Below are positions 1 to 7,427 of a stretch of 12,997 nucleotides of DNA, piece after piece (the stretch's first letter is position 1; each line of letters opens with the position of its first letter). Made by a program: the position numbers and the translations under genes. The stretch comes from Pseudomonadota bacterium (GTDB lineage Bacteria > Pseudomonadota > Alphaproteobacteria > Caulobacterales > Aquidulcibacteraceae). The notes beneath the pieces are model-generated. The model was given only the letters and a program-made list of their open reading frames with translations. It was not told where the DNA came from and searched no databases. The stretch is taken from contig JAEYPY010000237.1 of the NCBI GenBank assembly GCA_023410295.1, positions 1-12,997 on the forward strand, written 5' to 3'.

Positions 1-244
1 TCATGGCGTCGTCGAAGGCGCTGTGGGCGTCCCCGCCCACGCCTTCGGCCTGGAGGGATATACCCGAAGCCAAGTGCACCGTGCAGTCGACCTCGACGCT
101 TGCGCCGCCATTCTTGGCCACTGTGACAACAGCATCGGTGGCGCGGTTGAAATACTTGCCGACGCCGCTGGCCAATTCGTTCTCGATTCGAGTTCGTAGC
201 GCTTCGCCGACATCCATCTGCCGTCCGGCGACTTGTATGCGCAT
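1..244 (-). CDS. hpf: Ribosome hibernation-promoting factor (HPF/RaiA/YfiA family), 3' end outside window
   Basis: Reading the minus strand from the ATG at 244 gives 81 residues beginning MRIQVAGRQMDVGEALRTRI and continuing with ELASGVGKYFNRATDAVVTV and a later segment VEVDCTVHLASGI; this is the N-terminal beta-alpha-beta-beta-beta-alpha HPF fold. Family members bind the 30S subunit in stationary phase or starvation and silence or dimerise ribosomes. The frame is still open at base 1, so the rest of the protein, including any C-terminal dimerisation domain of the long form, is not visible. The start is well supported: AAGGAGG (plus-strand complement at 252-258) sits 7 nt upstream of the ATG. 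In many Proteobacteria hpf lies next to rpoN; here a transporter and a lipoprotein gene lie between them, so hpf probably has its own promoter in the 245-477 gap shared with the divergent transporter gene. Confidence 0.93.
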   Translation of the reverse strand, partial: MRIQVAGRQMDVGEALRTRIENELASGVGKYFNRATDAVVTVAKNGGASVEVDCTVHLASGISLQAEGVGGDAHSAFDDAM

Positions 245-289
245 GTAGGAGCCTCCTTGGTTCTCGTGCCGCAGCGCGGAGGGCTCTCG

Positions 290-301
290 GGGACCGGTCC
301 C
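290..301. repeat. 12-bp perfect palindrome in the hpf/transporter divergent spacer
   Basis: GGGACCGGTCCC is a perfect 12-bp inverted repeat in the spacer between the divergent hpf and DMT-transporter genes, about 46 bases upstream of the hpf start. It could be an operator or a small hairpin in the hpf leader, but palindromes of this length and composition are not rare in GC-rich DNA. No regulator is assigned. The rest of the 245-477 spacer shows no convincing -35/-10 pair. Confidence 0.3.
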
Positions 302-477
302 GCCCCCCAAGGGACGCCCGATGCCTGTTCCTTTGAACGTAGGCCCGCGCCTGGGCGGGGTCAACGCGCGTCCCCTGCGAAGGGCGCCAACTCACGGCGA
401 ATTGCCTCATCTTTGGGCGCGCGACGGTTGAGACTCGCCGCGAAAACGCCCACATGCGCGCTCGCGAGGGAGTCTTG

Positions 478-1407
478 ATGAGCGCAGAGGAAACCATAAG
501 CGCAGCGCCAGCGGGCGCGCGCGCGGAGCAATGGCTCGACCTAACGGCCATCATCGTCTGCACCCTTGCCTGGGGCACGACTTGGTTCGCCATCACGCTG
601 CAGCTCGGCGTCGTCGATCCGGTGATCTCCATCGTCTATCGCTTCGCGCTCGCGGCCGTGCTGCTGTTTGCGTGGTGCGCACTGCGGCGCGAACGCATGA
701 TGCTGACGCCGGCGCAACACCTCGCCGCGCTTGGTGTCGGCTTCTTCACTTTCACGCTCAACTACACGCTCGTTTATTGGGCCGAGGAGCGCGTTACATC
801 CGCCGTCGTCGCCGTGCTGTTTGCGGCGATGGCATTCATCAATTTGATCGGCTTTCGGCTCGCGTTCGGGCAACGCGCGCCGCAGCTGGCGTGGGCCGCG
901 GCGGGTCTCGGCATTGCCGGCGTTGCGCTTATGTCGTGGGAAGAGATCGCCGCCGCAAACTTCAGCACCGCCGCCATGATCGGCATCGCGCTGACGCTCA
1001 TCGGCGTTATCGCCTCCGTCGCCGGCAACGTGTTTGCACGGCGCGGCGAGGTGGCGGGCGCAGGCATCGCCGCTTCAACCGCTTGGGCCATGGCCTATGG
1101 CGCGGGCATTCTCGCGCTCTTCGCGCTCGCCACCGGCAAGAGCTGGGTGTTCGAGCCAAGCTGGCGCTACGCGCTTTCGCTGCTGCACCTTTCCGTCGTC
1201 GGCTCGGTGATCGCGTTCCTGCTCTATTACGGGCTGGCGCGGCGGCGCGGCTATTCCACCGCGTCGTACATTTCCGCGCTGGCGCCGCCGGTCGCAATGC
1301 TCATGTCGGCGCTGTTCGAAGCCAAGACGTGGGGGCTGATGGCGCTAGGCGGGGTGGTGCTCGTGCTCGCCGGACAATGGCTGCTGCTGCGGACGAAGAA
1401 GGCTTAA
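478..1407 (+). CDS. EamA/DMT-superfamily membrane transporter
   Basis: The 309-residue protein is strongly hydrophobic, with about ten predicted membrane helices in two similar halves, as in EamA (DUF6) drug/metabolite exporters of the RhaT/YdcZ type. Early residues include TLAWGTTWFAITLQLGVVDP, followed by the SIVYRFALAA segment typical of the first EamA repeat, and the second repeat ends in helices around YISALAPPVAMLMSALFE. Substrates in this family range from amino acids to purines and metabolites; none can be assigned here. I chose ATG 478 because GAGGGAG (466-472) lies 5 nt upstream; an in-frame ATG at 454 would add eight residues and lacks such a site. The stop codon (1405-1407) overlaps the stop codon of the convergent DUF2785 gene. 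Confidence 0.9.
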   Translation: MSAEETISAAPAGARAEQWLDLTAIIVCTLAWGTTWFAITLQLGVVDPVISIVYRFALAAVLLFAWCALRRERMMLTPAQHLAALGVGFFTFTLNYTLVYWAEERVTSAVVAVLFAAMAFINLIGFRLAFGQRAPQLAWAAAGLGIAGVALMSWEEIAAANFSTAAMIGIALTLIGVIASVAGNVFARRGEVAGAGIAASTAWAMAYGAGILALFALATGKSWVFEPSWRYALSLLHLSVVGSVIAFLLYYGLARRRGYSTASYISALAPPVAMLMSALFEAKTWGLMALGGVVLVLAGQWLLLRTKKA

Positions 1408-2294
1408 GGCCAGGCGCGATAGGCGCCGTCAGCGCCGGGCAGGAGCAAGTTATCGTCCGCTTCCCCGCGCGTGAGGCGCGCGCCGACGAGCACTGCGTTC
1501 AAAAACGCTTTGACGTTGTGGCGCCGCGCGAGCCCGGCTTGCGAGGCGAAGAGATCGCTTTCGTCACGCTGCACTAGCGCGTCGAACCACGCCGCCCACT
1601 CCGCTTCTTCGATGAGCCCGCGCGCCGAAAGGAAGATGATCGGCCGCGCCAAGCGCTCGCTCTCGCCGTAGATGTAGAAATGCGCGTCCGGCGCGACCTG
1701 GCCTGCGATCGCGGCGATGATGCGTTCCAGCTCGGGCTTGCCGTAAGCTTCGTTGAGTGAAAGCTGCAGCATGAGATCGGCGCCGTGCGCGACGCCGTGG
1801 CGCCAGCCTTGCCGCTCGTCGAAGCCGCGATAGTCGCGCACGCCGCTGAAATAACGCAGCGACGAGTCGAGAATGCGCATGCGCGTCGGCTGATGGAGAT
1901 AGGCGTTGATGCGATCGGCGCGCATCACTTCGGACAGCACCAGCGCCGCAAATGGCTGCTCGAACCCTGCCGGATCGTTCGAGAACAGCCGCGCTTCCAG
2001 ATCGCTCGCCAGCGCCCGCATGGTCTCCGGCGTCAGCGCCTCGGCGCGCAGCCAATGCGCCAGCGCTTCATAAGCGATGCCGTCGCGCAGCGTGGGATCG
2101 GGCGTGGCGAGGCAGTCCGTCAGCGCCAACGCCAAGCGATTGCGCGCCGCGTCCTCGGCCAGCGCCCATTCGCCGACTTTAAGCTCATCCAGCGCCTGCC
2201 GCGAATAGCCGGCGGGCTGACATTGCACCTGCGCTTCCGCCGGCGCAGTCGTGCAAGCGGCCAGGAAAAGGGCTGAAAGGGCGGCGTATTTCAT
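1404..2294 (-). CDS. DUF2785-family predicted lipoprotein
   Basis: The 296-residue protein begins MKYAALSALFLAACTTAPAE, a lipoprotein signal with a lipobox L11-A12-A13-C14, so it is predicted to be anchored in the outer or inner membrane. The mature part is alpha-helical. The segment RGFDERQGWRHGVAHGADL (156-174), with H166 and H170, matches the conserved 'RGY..GKGW.HA.AH.ADLL' block I associate with DUF2785, a family of unknown biochemical function. The frame continues upstream to 2687 into rpoN, but that extension has no domain and would destroy the signal peptide, so the ATG at 2294 was chosen; the ribosome-binding site is weak (AGAAAAG-like). The gene follows rpoN in the same direction after about 116 bases and may be read from the same transcript. 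It converges on the DMT transporter with overlapping stop codons. Confidence 0.8.
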   Translation of the reverse strand: MKYAALSALFLAACTTAPAEAQVQCQPAGYSRQALDELKVGEWALAEDAARNRLALALTDCLATPDPTLRDGIAYEALAHWLRAEALTPETMRALASDLEARLFSNDPAGFEQPFAALVLSEVMRADRINAYLHQPTRMRILDSSLRYFSGVRDYRGFDERQGWRHGVAHGADLMLQLSLNEAYGKPELERIIAAIAGQVAPDAHFYIYGESERLARPIIFLSARGLIEEAEWAAWFDALVQRDESDLFASQAGLARRHNVKAFLNAVLVGARLTRGEADDNLLLPGADGAYRAWP

Positions 2295-2410
2295 CAGGCT
2301 TTTCTGCAGCGCGCGGAGCGCCAACGCCATTGGCTTTGCGACGAACGCGCTTGCGTGTCCGTCCTGTCGTACGTGTAGATATGGTTTAGACCCGCTGGGC
2401 TTCAGCGCCG

Positions 2411-3889
2411 CTAGAACCCCTGCGCCAACTTCCGCTTGCGCTCTACGCTGCTCGGGATGCGCAGGCTTTCGCGATACTTCGCCACCGTGCGGCGGGCGAT
2501 GTCGATGCCTTTTTCGCGCAGGATTTCGACGATGCGGTCGTCGGAGAGGATGTCGTCCTCGCGCTCGCCGTCGATCAGGCCCTTGATCTGGTGGCGCACG
2601 GCTTCGGCCGAGTGCGCTTCGCCGCCGTCGGCGGCGTTGATTGAGGCGGTGAAGAAGTATTTCAGCTCGAACACGCCCCGCGCGCACGAGAGATATTTGT
2701 TCGAGGTGACGCGGCTCACGGTCGATTCATGCATCTCGATCGCGGCGGCGACGGTCTTCAGATTGAGTGGGCGCAGGTGCTCCACGCCATGTGCGAAGAA
2801 GCCGTCCTGCTGACGCACAATTTCACGCGCGACCTTAAGGATCGTCTTGGCGCGCTGGTCCAGGCTCTTTACCAGCCAAGACGCATTCGCCGCGCATTCG
2901 CTGAGGAAGAGCTTATCTTCTTCACGCTTGGCCGTTTTCGACACCGTCGCGTAATAGCGCTGGTTCATCAGCACGCGCGGCATGGTTTCGCTGTTGAGCT
3001 CGACCATCCAGGTGCCATCGGGCGCCTGCTTCACATAGACATCCGGCGCCACCGACTGCACCGCGCCGCCGCCAAAGCCTGCGCCCGGTTTTGGCGTCAG
3101 CGACCGCACCTCGGCGATCATCTCCATCAGGTCTTCGCGGTCGACTTCGCAGAGCGTCTGCAGCCGATCGATGTGGCCCTTGGCGAGCAGGTCCAGATGC
3201 GCCAGCAGCTTTTCCATCGCCGGATCGAAGCGGCCGCGGTCCTTCAGCTGCAGCGCGAGGCACTCGGGAATATCGCGCGCCATGACGCCGACAGGCTCAA
3301 AGCCCTGCATCAGTTCGAGCACGCGCACGACGGTCGGATAGGGCGCGCCGATGCGGCCGGCGATCTCAAGAAGATCCGCGCGCATATAGCCCCAATCATC
3401 GACCGCATCGATCAAGATGCCGCCAATCATGCGCTCGACTGGCGAGAGGCCGGCTTGCGTCAACTGTGCATCGAGGTGCTCGGCCAGCGTGATGTCCTGC
3501 GCCAGCGTTTCTTCAAGGCCGGGCAGATCGTCAAAGCTTTTGCCGCTCGACGCTTTCGACCAATCCTGCAGCGGCGCCGCGCCCGCTTCGGCGAGTTCGC
3601 CTGCGCTTAAATCCGGCGCCATGTCGGCGACATCGACATCGAGCGCCGCTTCCGCGGGCGCCATGCCACTCTCGAACTCGAGCGCCTGCGCATCGCCGCT
3701 CTCAGCCGGCTTTTGCGCGTCGGCTTGGACTTCTTCGCGCTCAAGCAGCGGATTGCGCTCAAGCTCGGCTTCGACGAATTCCGTGAGCTCGACATTGGAG
3801 AGCTGCAGCAGCTTGATCGCCTGCTGCAATTGCGGCGTCATCACCAGGGACTGGCCCTGGCGCAGCTCGAGACGGGGAGTCATCGCCAT
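2411..3889 (-). CDS. rpoN: RNA polymerase sigma-54 factor (RpoN)
   Basis: The 492-residue protein has the sigma-54 layout. Region I (about 1-50) is Gln/Leu-rich, including LRQGQSLVMTPQLQQAIKLL, and contacts bacterial enhancer-binding proteins. An acidic linker follows (about 55-125), then the core-binding domain (about 130-320). The C-terminal DNA-binding domain carries the RpoN box ARRTVAKYR (465-473), which reads the -24 promoter element. The product directs core RNA polymerase to -24/-12 promoters and needs an AAA+ activator. Family length is about 480-510, so it is complete. The start MAM has two ATGs six bases apart (3889 or 3883). The gene begins 13 nt after the lptB stop, indicating co-transcription with lptB, as in many Alphaproteobacteria. 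Confidence 0.97.
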   Translation of the reverse strand: MAMTPRLELRQGQSLVMTPQLQQAIKLLQLSNVELTEFVEAELERNPLLEREEVQADAQKPAESGDAQALEFESGMAPAEAALDVDVADMAPDLSAGELAEAGAAPLQDWSKASSGKSFDDLPGLEETLAQDITLAEHLDAQLTQAGLSPVERMIGGILIDAVDDWGYMRADLLEIAGRIGAPYPTVVRVLELMQGFEPVGVMARDIPECLALQLKDRGRFDPAMEKLLAHLDLLAKGHIDRLQTLCEVDREDLMEMIAEVRSLTPKPGAGFGGGAVQSVAPDVYVKQAPDGTWMVELNSETMPRVLMNQRYYATVSKTAKREEDKLFLSECAANASWLVKSLDQRAKTILKVAREIVRQQDGFFAHGVEHLRPLNLKTVAAAIEMHESTVSRVTSNKYLSCARGVFELKYFFTASINAADGGEAHSAEAVRHQIKGLIDGEREDDILSDDRIVEILREKGIDIARRTVAKYRESLRIPSSVERKRKLAQGF

Positions 3890-3902
3890 TGGCGGCCCCG
3901 CT

Positions 3903-4673
3903 CTAATGGTAATCTTTGCCGAGATACCTTTCGCGAACGACCGCCGAAGCCATCACCTCTTGAGGTGTGCCTTCAAACATCACTTCGCCGTCGAACATGA
4001 TCGATGCACGGTCCACGATCTGCAGCGTTTCGCGCACATTATGGTCGGTGATCAGAACGCCAAGCCCGCGCTGCTTCAGAAACAGCACAAGCTCGCGGAT
4101 GTCGTTGATGGCGAGCGGGTCGATGCCTGCGAAAGGCTCGTCGAGCAGCATGAACGACGGACGCGTCGCCAAAGCCCGCGCGATTTCGACCCGGCGCCGT
4201 TCGCCGCCCGAGAGGGCGGAGGCCGGCGCATCTTTCAGATGATCGACGCGCAGCTCGGCGAGCAGCCCGTCGACGATCTCTTGCCGCTTCGAGCGGTTAC
4301 GCTCGTGCAGCTCGACGATCGACATGACGTTCTGTTCGACGGTGAGACCACGGAAGATCGACGGCTCTTGCGGCAGATAACCGACGCCGAGCCTGGCGCG
4401 CTGATACATGGGCAGCGTTGTGACGTCCTGGCCGTCCAACAAGATCTGTCCCTGGTCCACGCGTACGAGCCCCGTGATCATATAGAAGCAGGTGGTTTTG
4501 CCTGCTCCGTTGGGGCCCAACAGACCGACGACTTCGCCGCGGTTGAGAAAGAGTGAAACGTCTTTCACAACGCGGCGGCCGCGATAGGATTTCCCGATCG
4601 AGACAACGCCCAAACCACCTTGCTCGGTGGCGGGGGACTTGGCCGAACGGCTTGCAGCGCCCTCAGGGCTCAT
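3903..4673 (-). CDS. lptB: LPS export ABC transporter ATP-binding protein LptB
   Basis: This 256-residue ABC ATPase powers extraction of lipopolysaccharide from the inner membrane by LptB2FGC. Counting from the ATG at 4673, Walker A GPNGAGKT is at 53-60, the Q-loop Gln at 102, the signature LSGGE at 154-158, Walker B LLDEP at 176-180 with catalytic Glu179, and the H-loop His at 211. The stretch DEPFAGIDPLAINDI and the C-terminal RERYLGKDY are typical of LptB. I prefer ATG 4673, where an AGGTG lies just upstream, over the GTG at 4679, which adds two residues. The first 20 residues are a Ser/Ala-rich extension beyond the E. coli protein. It lies between lptA (40-nt gap) and rpoN (13-nt gap). 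Confidence 0.96.
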   Translation of the reverse strand: MSPEGAASRSAKSPATEQGGLGVVSIGKSYRGRRVVKDVSLFLNRGEVVGLLGPNGAGKTTCFYMITGLVRVDQGQILLDGQDVTTLPMYQRARLGVGYLPQEPSIFRGLTVEQNVMSIVELHERNRSKRQEIVDGLLAELRVDHLKDAPASALSGGERRRVEIARALATRPSFMLLDEPFAGIDPLAINDIRELVLFLKQRGLGVLITDHNVRETLQIVDRASIMFDGEVMFEGTPQEVMASAVVRERYLGKDYH

Positions 4674-4713
4674 ATGCACCTACCGCGGCTAAGATTTCGT
4701 GAACCTTTCAAAC

Positions 4714-5256
4714 TCACTGGCCGTTCTGGCCCGAATTTTGCCCGGCCCCGCGCCGGGGTACGAAGACGCCTTGTACGCGGCCATTGCCGCCCGGGCGAAT
4801 GGTGGTGCGGCGCGAGCCGATCTGCAGCACCAGAGTCTCGCCGCGGATCACGTTCTCATCAGACGCAACCACGACATTGCCAGTGAACGTCACGCTATCG
4901 TTGCGCACTTCATAGACCGCGTGGTTGCCACGCGCCGATTGCTGGGGGCGCACGTAATAGACCTCGCCGTCGGCGATCATGCGCTCGATGTCGCCGGACG
5001 CGAGCCCTTGGCCTTGGCTGTCGCCAGTGGATTGGCTGAAGAAGAGCTGCACCCGGTCGGCGCGGAGGCGCGCGTCGTTCTGGACGATATCCACATCGCC
5101 AGTCAGTACGAGCCGACGCTCACCGTCGAGGTATTCGAGCGTGTCGGCTGAATAGGAGACCGGGCCTCCATTCTCCGAGAGCTGAGCGTGGGCGGGTCCG
5201 GCCACCAGTCCGACGCAAAGCGCCGCCGCGGCAATGATCATGGTCGCGGGCTTCAT
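4714..5256 (-). CDS. lptA: LPS transport periplasmic protein LptA (OstA-like)
   Basis: The 180-residue protein has a Sec signal peptide with a hydrophobic core IIAAAALCVGLVAG and probable cleavage at AHA|Q (24/25). An OstA/LptA beta-jellyroll domain follows at about 30-165, with segments such as YSADTLEYLDGERRLVLTGD and SVTFTGNVVVASDENVIRGE typical of the family. LptA forms the periplasmic bridge that carries lipopolysaccharide from LptC to LptD. The tail after residue 165 is Gln/Asn/Gly-rich. Its ATG overlaps the lptC stop as ATGA (5253-5256), implying translational coupling, and lptB follows after 40 nt. Confidence 0.93.
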   Translation of the reverse strand: MKPATMIIAAAALCVGLVAGPAHAQLSENGGPVSYSADTLEYLDGERRLVLTGDVDIVQNDARLRADRVQLFFSQSTGDSQGQGLASGDIERMIADGEVYYVRPQQSARGNHAVYEVRNDSVTFTGNVVVASDENVIRGETLVLQIGSRRTTIRPGGNGRVQGVFVPRRGAGQNSGQNGQ

Positions 5257-5903
5257 GGCGTCGTTTCCCCATTCTGTTGATCGCGGTCCGGAATTTGGCC
5301 GCGGACGCCGCCCCGAAGCACCAGGGCCCGGTCGCTGTCGCGTAATTCATAACTTTCGGCCTGGAGGACGCCAAGGGGTCCGGCGCCGGTGACGCCGCCC
5401 CGTCCGGTCAGCGTGCCGGCTTCGAGGTCAACGAGCATGTTGGGCGTGGTGAAGCGGTTGCCCTGGCGGTCCGCAAACATCACCTCGCCTTCGAAAACCA
5501 CGGTCTCCTCAGCCGCGTCATAGATGCCCCGCGGGGCGATCATGATGGTGCCGGCCTCGGTGCGGTAAACCGGGGCGATCAGCGCGATCGGCTGGTTCTC
5601 GCCCGGCTGGCGCTCGGCCATTTCGGCGGAGAGCTGGTAGGGGCCGCCGCTGTCGGTACGGCCGATGAAGCGCGGGTTGATCATGCGCAACGGCTCGCTG
5701 GCGGCGTAGACGCTGGAGTTGAACCCGCCCTGGATCGCGTTCAGGGCCATGAACACGAAGACGATAGCGAACGAGGCGCCCGCGCCCGCGACAAAGGCCC
5801 GGCGCAGGAACGCCACCAGCCGCGAGCGCCGGCGCGCACGCCGCAGCGTGAGAGCCCGTTTTGGCTCCCAGTCGAACTCGGCGAAATGCGTGGTCGCGCT
5901 CAT
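5253..5903 (-). CDS. lptC: LPS export inner-membrane protein LptC
   Basis: The 216-residue protein has a basic N-terminus (RRARRRSRL near residues 21-29), one membrane helix at about 36-58 and a periplasmic LptC/OstA-type beta domain. Recognisable segments are MINPRFIGRTDSGGPYQLSA (74-93) and later VVFEGEVMF and DLEAGTLTGRGGVTG. LptC joins the LptB2FG transporter to LptA. I used the ATG at 5903; a TTG at 5939 would add twelve Pro/Arg-rich residues with no clear benefit. The stop overlaps the lptA start by 4 nt. The gap to the upstream membrane-protein gene is 64 nt, the largest in this run of genes, and may hold an internal promoter. Confidence 0.92.
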   Translation of the reverse strand: MSATTHFAEFDWEPKRALTLRRARRRSRLVAFLRRAFVAGAGASFAIVFVFMALNAIQGGFNSSVYAASEPLRMINPRFIGRTDSGGPYQLSAEMAERQPGENQPIALIAPVYRTEAGTIMIAPRGIYDAAEETVVFEGEVMFADRQGNRFTTPNMLVDLEAGTLTGRGGVTGAGPLGVLQAESYELRDSDRALVLRGGVRGQIPDRDQQNGETTP

Positions 5904-5967
5904 GGGCCTGGGCGGCTTGTGGCGCGGCGAGGGGGCCAAAGCAAGGCGGGCATCGGCATGCTTCGGG

Positions 5968-6660
5968 TCACCCCGGCGTCTGGGCGGGAACGGGCGTCGG
6001 CGGGGCTTGCGGCAGCGGTGGCAGCATCACGTCCAGCCGCTCGAGCGCGTATTCGCCGCGGGCCGGCAGCGCCACACCGCGCAGCTGCGCCGTCCAAGGC
6101 GCGAACGCGTTTTGCCGGGCGAGATCCTGGACGCGTGCGACCAGTTCTGCGGCCGGCCCGCTTTGGCGGCCGTCGAAATAGGCATAGCCAGAGGGCCGTG
6201 GATCGCGCGGCGGCATGACGCGCACGTGCACTTCGAGTCCAGCTTCACGCAAGGCGTCGGCGATCGTATCGGCCTCACGGCGGTCGGCGTCGGCGCGCAC
6301 GTGCAGCACCACGAGCCGCAGCGGCGGCGCCGGCGCGAAGAGATTGCCGAAGATTGCAAGGCTGCCGCGCTCAGCGGCGGCAGGCGGTTCAGCCAGGCCC
6401 AGCGAGCCGGGATAGGCGTTGGCGTCAGGCGCGCTGCGCTCCACCACCAGCGCCGGCTCCGGCACGACGACGCCCGCCGCCCCTAGCGCTTGTTCAAGCT
6501 GGATCACGCGCTCGCGCAACTGATCGCGCTCGCGGATGAGATTGCTGGTGACGCCGAGCGTCCAGCCTGCCAGCGCGATCGCCAGGACGCTGATCACAAG
6601 TTGCGCCGCCAGCACTTGGCGGACGCCGGAGACGAAGGCGCGGAGCAGCGAACCGTTCAT
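5968..6660 (-). CDS. Single-pass membrane protein of unknown function, partner of TIR protein
   Basis: I do not recognise a named family with certainty. The 230-residue protein has a membrane helix at about 17-37 (LAAQLVISVLAIALAGWTLG), a short heptad-like coiled coil at about 40-60 (LIRERDQLRERVIQLEQALG), an Ala/Pro-rich linker, and a C-terminal alpha/beta domain at about 115-212. That domain (RLVVLHVRADADRREADTIA, then LREAGLEVHVRVMPP and YAYFDGRQSGPAAELVARVQ) resembles in pattern the LytR_C or SPOR-like small domains, in which a strand is followed by a helix and 'GLEV'. This is only a resemblance. The end is Pro-rich. Its ATG (6660) overlaps the TGA of the TIR-domain gene as ATGA, so the two products are probably made together. 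The frame extends upstream to 6717, but those residues overlap the TIR gene and are Arg-rich noise. Confidence 0.75.
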   Translation of the reverse strand: MNGSLLRAFVSGVRQVLAAQLVISVLAIALAGWTLGVTSNLIRERDQLRERVIQLEQALGAAGVVVPEPALVVERSAPDANAYPGSLGLAEPPAAAERGSLAIFGNLFAPAPPLRLVVLHVRADADRREADTIADALREAGLEVHVRVMPPRDPRPSGYAYFDGRQSGPAAELVARVQDLARQNAFAPWTAQLRGVALPARGEYALERLDVMLPPLPQAPPTPVPAQTPG

Positions 6661-7283
6661 GCGTCGTCTCCGGCGCGGCGCACGGCGATGAAGCGATGCG
6701 CCGAGAGCGCAGCGCACGCGCCCGCGACGGCGACAACGCCGATCAGGGCAAGCTGTGCCTGGCCCACGGTCATCGCGCCATTGAGCGCCGCCATCACCGC
6801 GCCGGCATACGCGGCAAGCACCGCGGCCAGAGCCATGATCAGCAGCTTCGGCGCGCCTGCCGCGCTCGGCGTCGCCAAGAGGCCGAGCTTCGGCGCTTCG
6901 CCAAGGTCCGGCGCCTTGCCTTCACGCACCAGTTTCTGCAGGCCTGCTTCGAGCGGGCCCCATTCGCTCTTGCCTGGTGTGATGTCGGCAATGGCAAGTG
7001 CATTGAACGGGTAGGGCGCCGCGCCATCGTCGAGTCGAAGCTGCATCAGCTTGTCATGATCGAGCGCATACGCCGCTTCGCCTTGCACGACGCTGGAGTT
7101 CGCGGCGTTGCTGCTCCACACCACCAGCACCGCGCGCGCGGTTTCCAATTCCTGCGCGGCCGTTTGCGCTGAGACCTCGCCCGTGCGCCGCCACACCGCA
7201 TAGCCGAGCGATTGCAACCGCTCGGCGATCGGCTTCACGCGCTCGTCGTCGAGCGCCGAGCTGGAGATGAATACGTCAGCCAC
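6657..7283 (-). CDS. TIR-domain protein with two C-terminal membrane helices
   Basis: The 208-residue protein starts with a TIR_2-type Toll/interleukin-1 receptor domain at about 2-120: strand A VFISSSALDDERV, helix A PIAERLQSLGYAVW, strand and loop ARAVLVVWSSNAANSSVV, then GEAAYAL with Glu69 at the position of the catalytic Glu of NAD-cleaving TIR domains. The usual aromatic residue of the WxxxE motif is Val here (V65-V66-Q67-G68-E69). Two membrane helices follow at about 147-167 and 176-196, with a basic tail, so the TIR domain should face the cytoplasm. Bacterial TIR domains act in NAD+ hydrolysis, signalling-nucleotide synthesis or protein assembly; the role here is unknown. The start is GTG 7283 with AAGGGG four bases upstream. 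Its stop overlaps the next gene's start (ATGA), and lptC-lptA-lptB-rpoN follow on the same strand. Confidence 0.85.
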   Translation of the reverse strand: MADVFISSSALDDERVKPIAERLQSLGYAVWRRTGEVSAQTAAQELETARAVLVVWSSNAANSSVVQGEAAYALDHDKLMQLRLDDGAAPYPFNALAIADITPGKSEWGPLEAGLQKLVREGKAPDLGEAPKLGLLATPSAAGAPKLLIMALAAVLAAYAGAVMAALNGAMTVGQAQLALIGVVAVAGACAALSAHRFIAVRRAGDDA

Positions 7284-7427
7284 GCGTCCCCTTAGCCTAG
7301 CGTGTTTGTCCTTGCTTTAACGCGCCGCAACCATATCGCGCGAGCGAAAACAGCCGCTGGTAGCATCCGGCTGGGAAAATCGAAGGTTTGCGCCATATTC
7401 CCTCGCGTCGATGGAGAGCGCGCGCCA

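Noticed and set aside
2390..2410. Short stem CGCTG/CAGCG after the rpoN stop as a terminator
   Set aside because: The stem is only five base pairs and has no T-run on the transcribed strand.
2295..2687. N-terminal extension of the DUF2785 lipoprotein into rpoN
   Set aside because: It is Arg-rich, overlaps the conserved C-terminus of RpoN in another frame and would remove the signal peptide.
3417..4556. 379-codon plus-strand frame across rpoN and lptB
   Set aside because: It is antisense to two strongly conserved genes, with a Ser/Arg-rich composition typical of a shadow frame.
4727..4741. TGGCCCGAATTTTGC, a close match to a sigma-54 -24/-12 promoter with correct GG/GC spacing
   Set aside because: It lies inside the 3' coding end of lptA on the opposite strand, with no plus-strand gene downstream. 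It encodes the Gln/Asn-rich LptA tail and is probably coincidence.
7284..7427. Promoter pair in the divergent TIR/dehydrogenase spacer
   Set aside because: TTG-type -35 and CATATC-type -10 candidates near 7306-7337 have poor spacing (14 or 20 bases), so no promoter is called.
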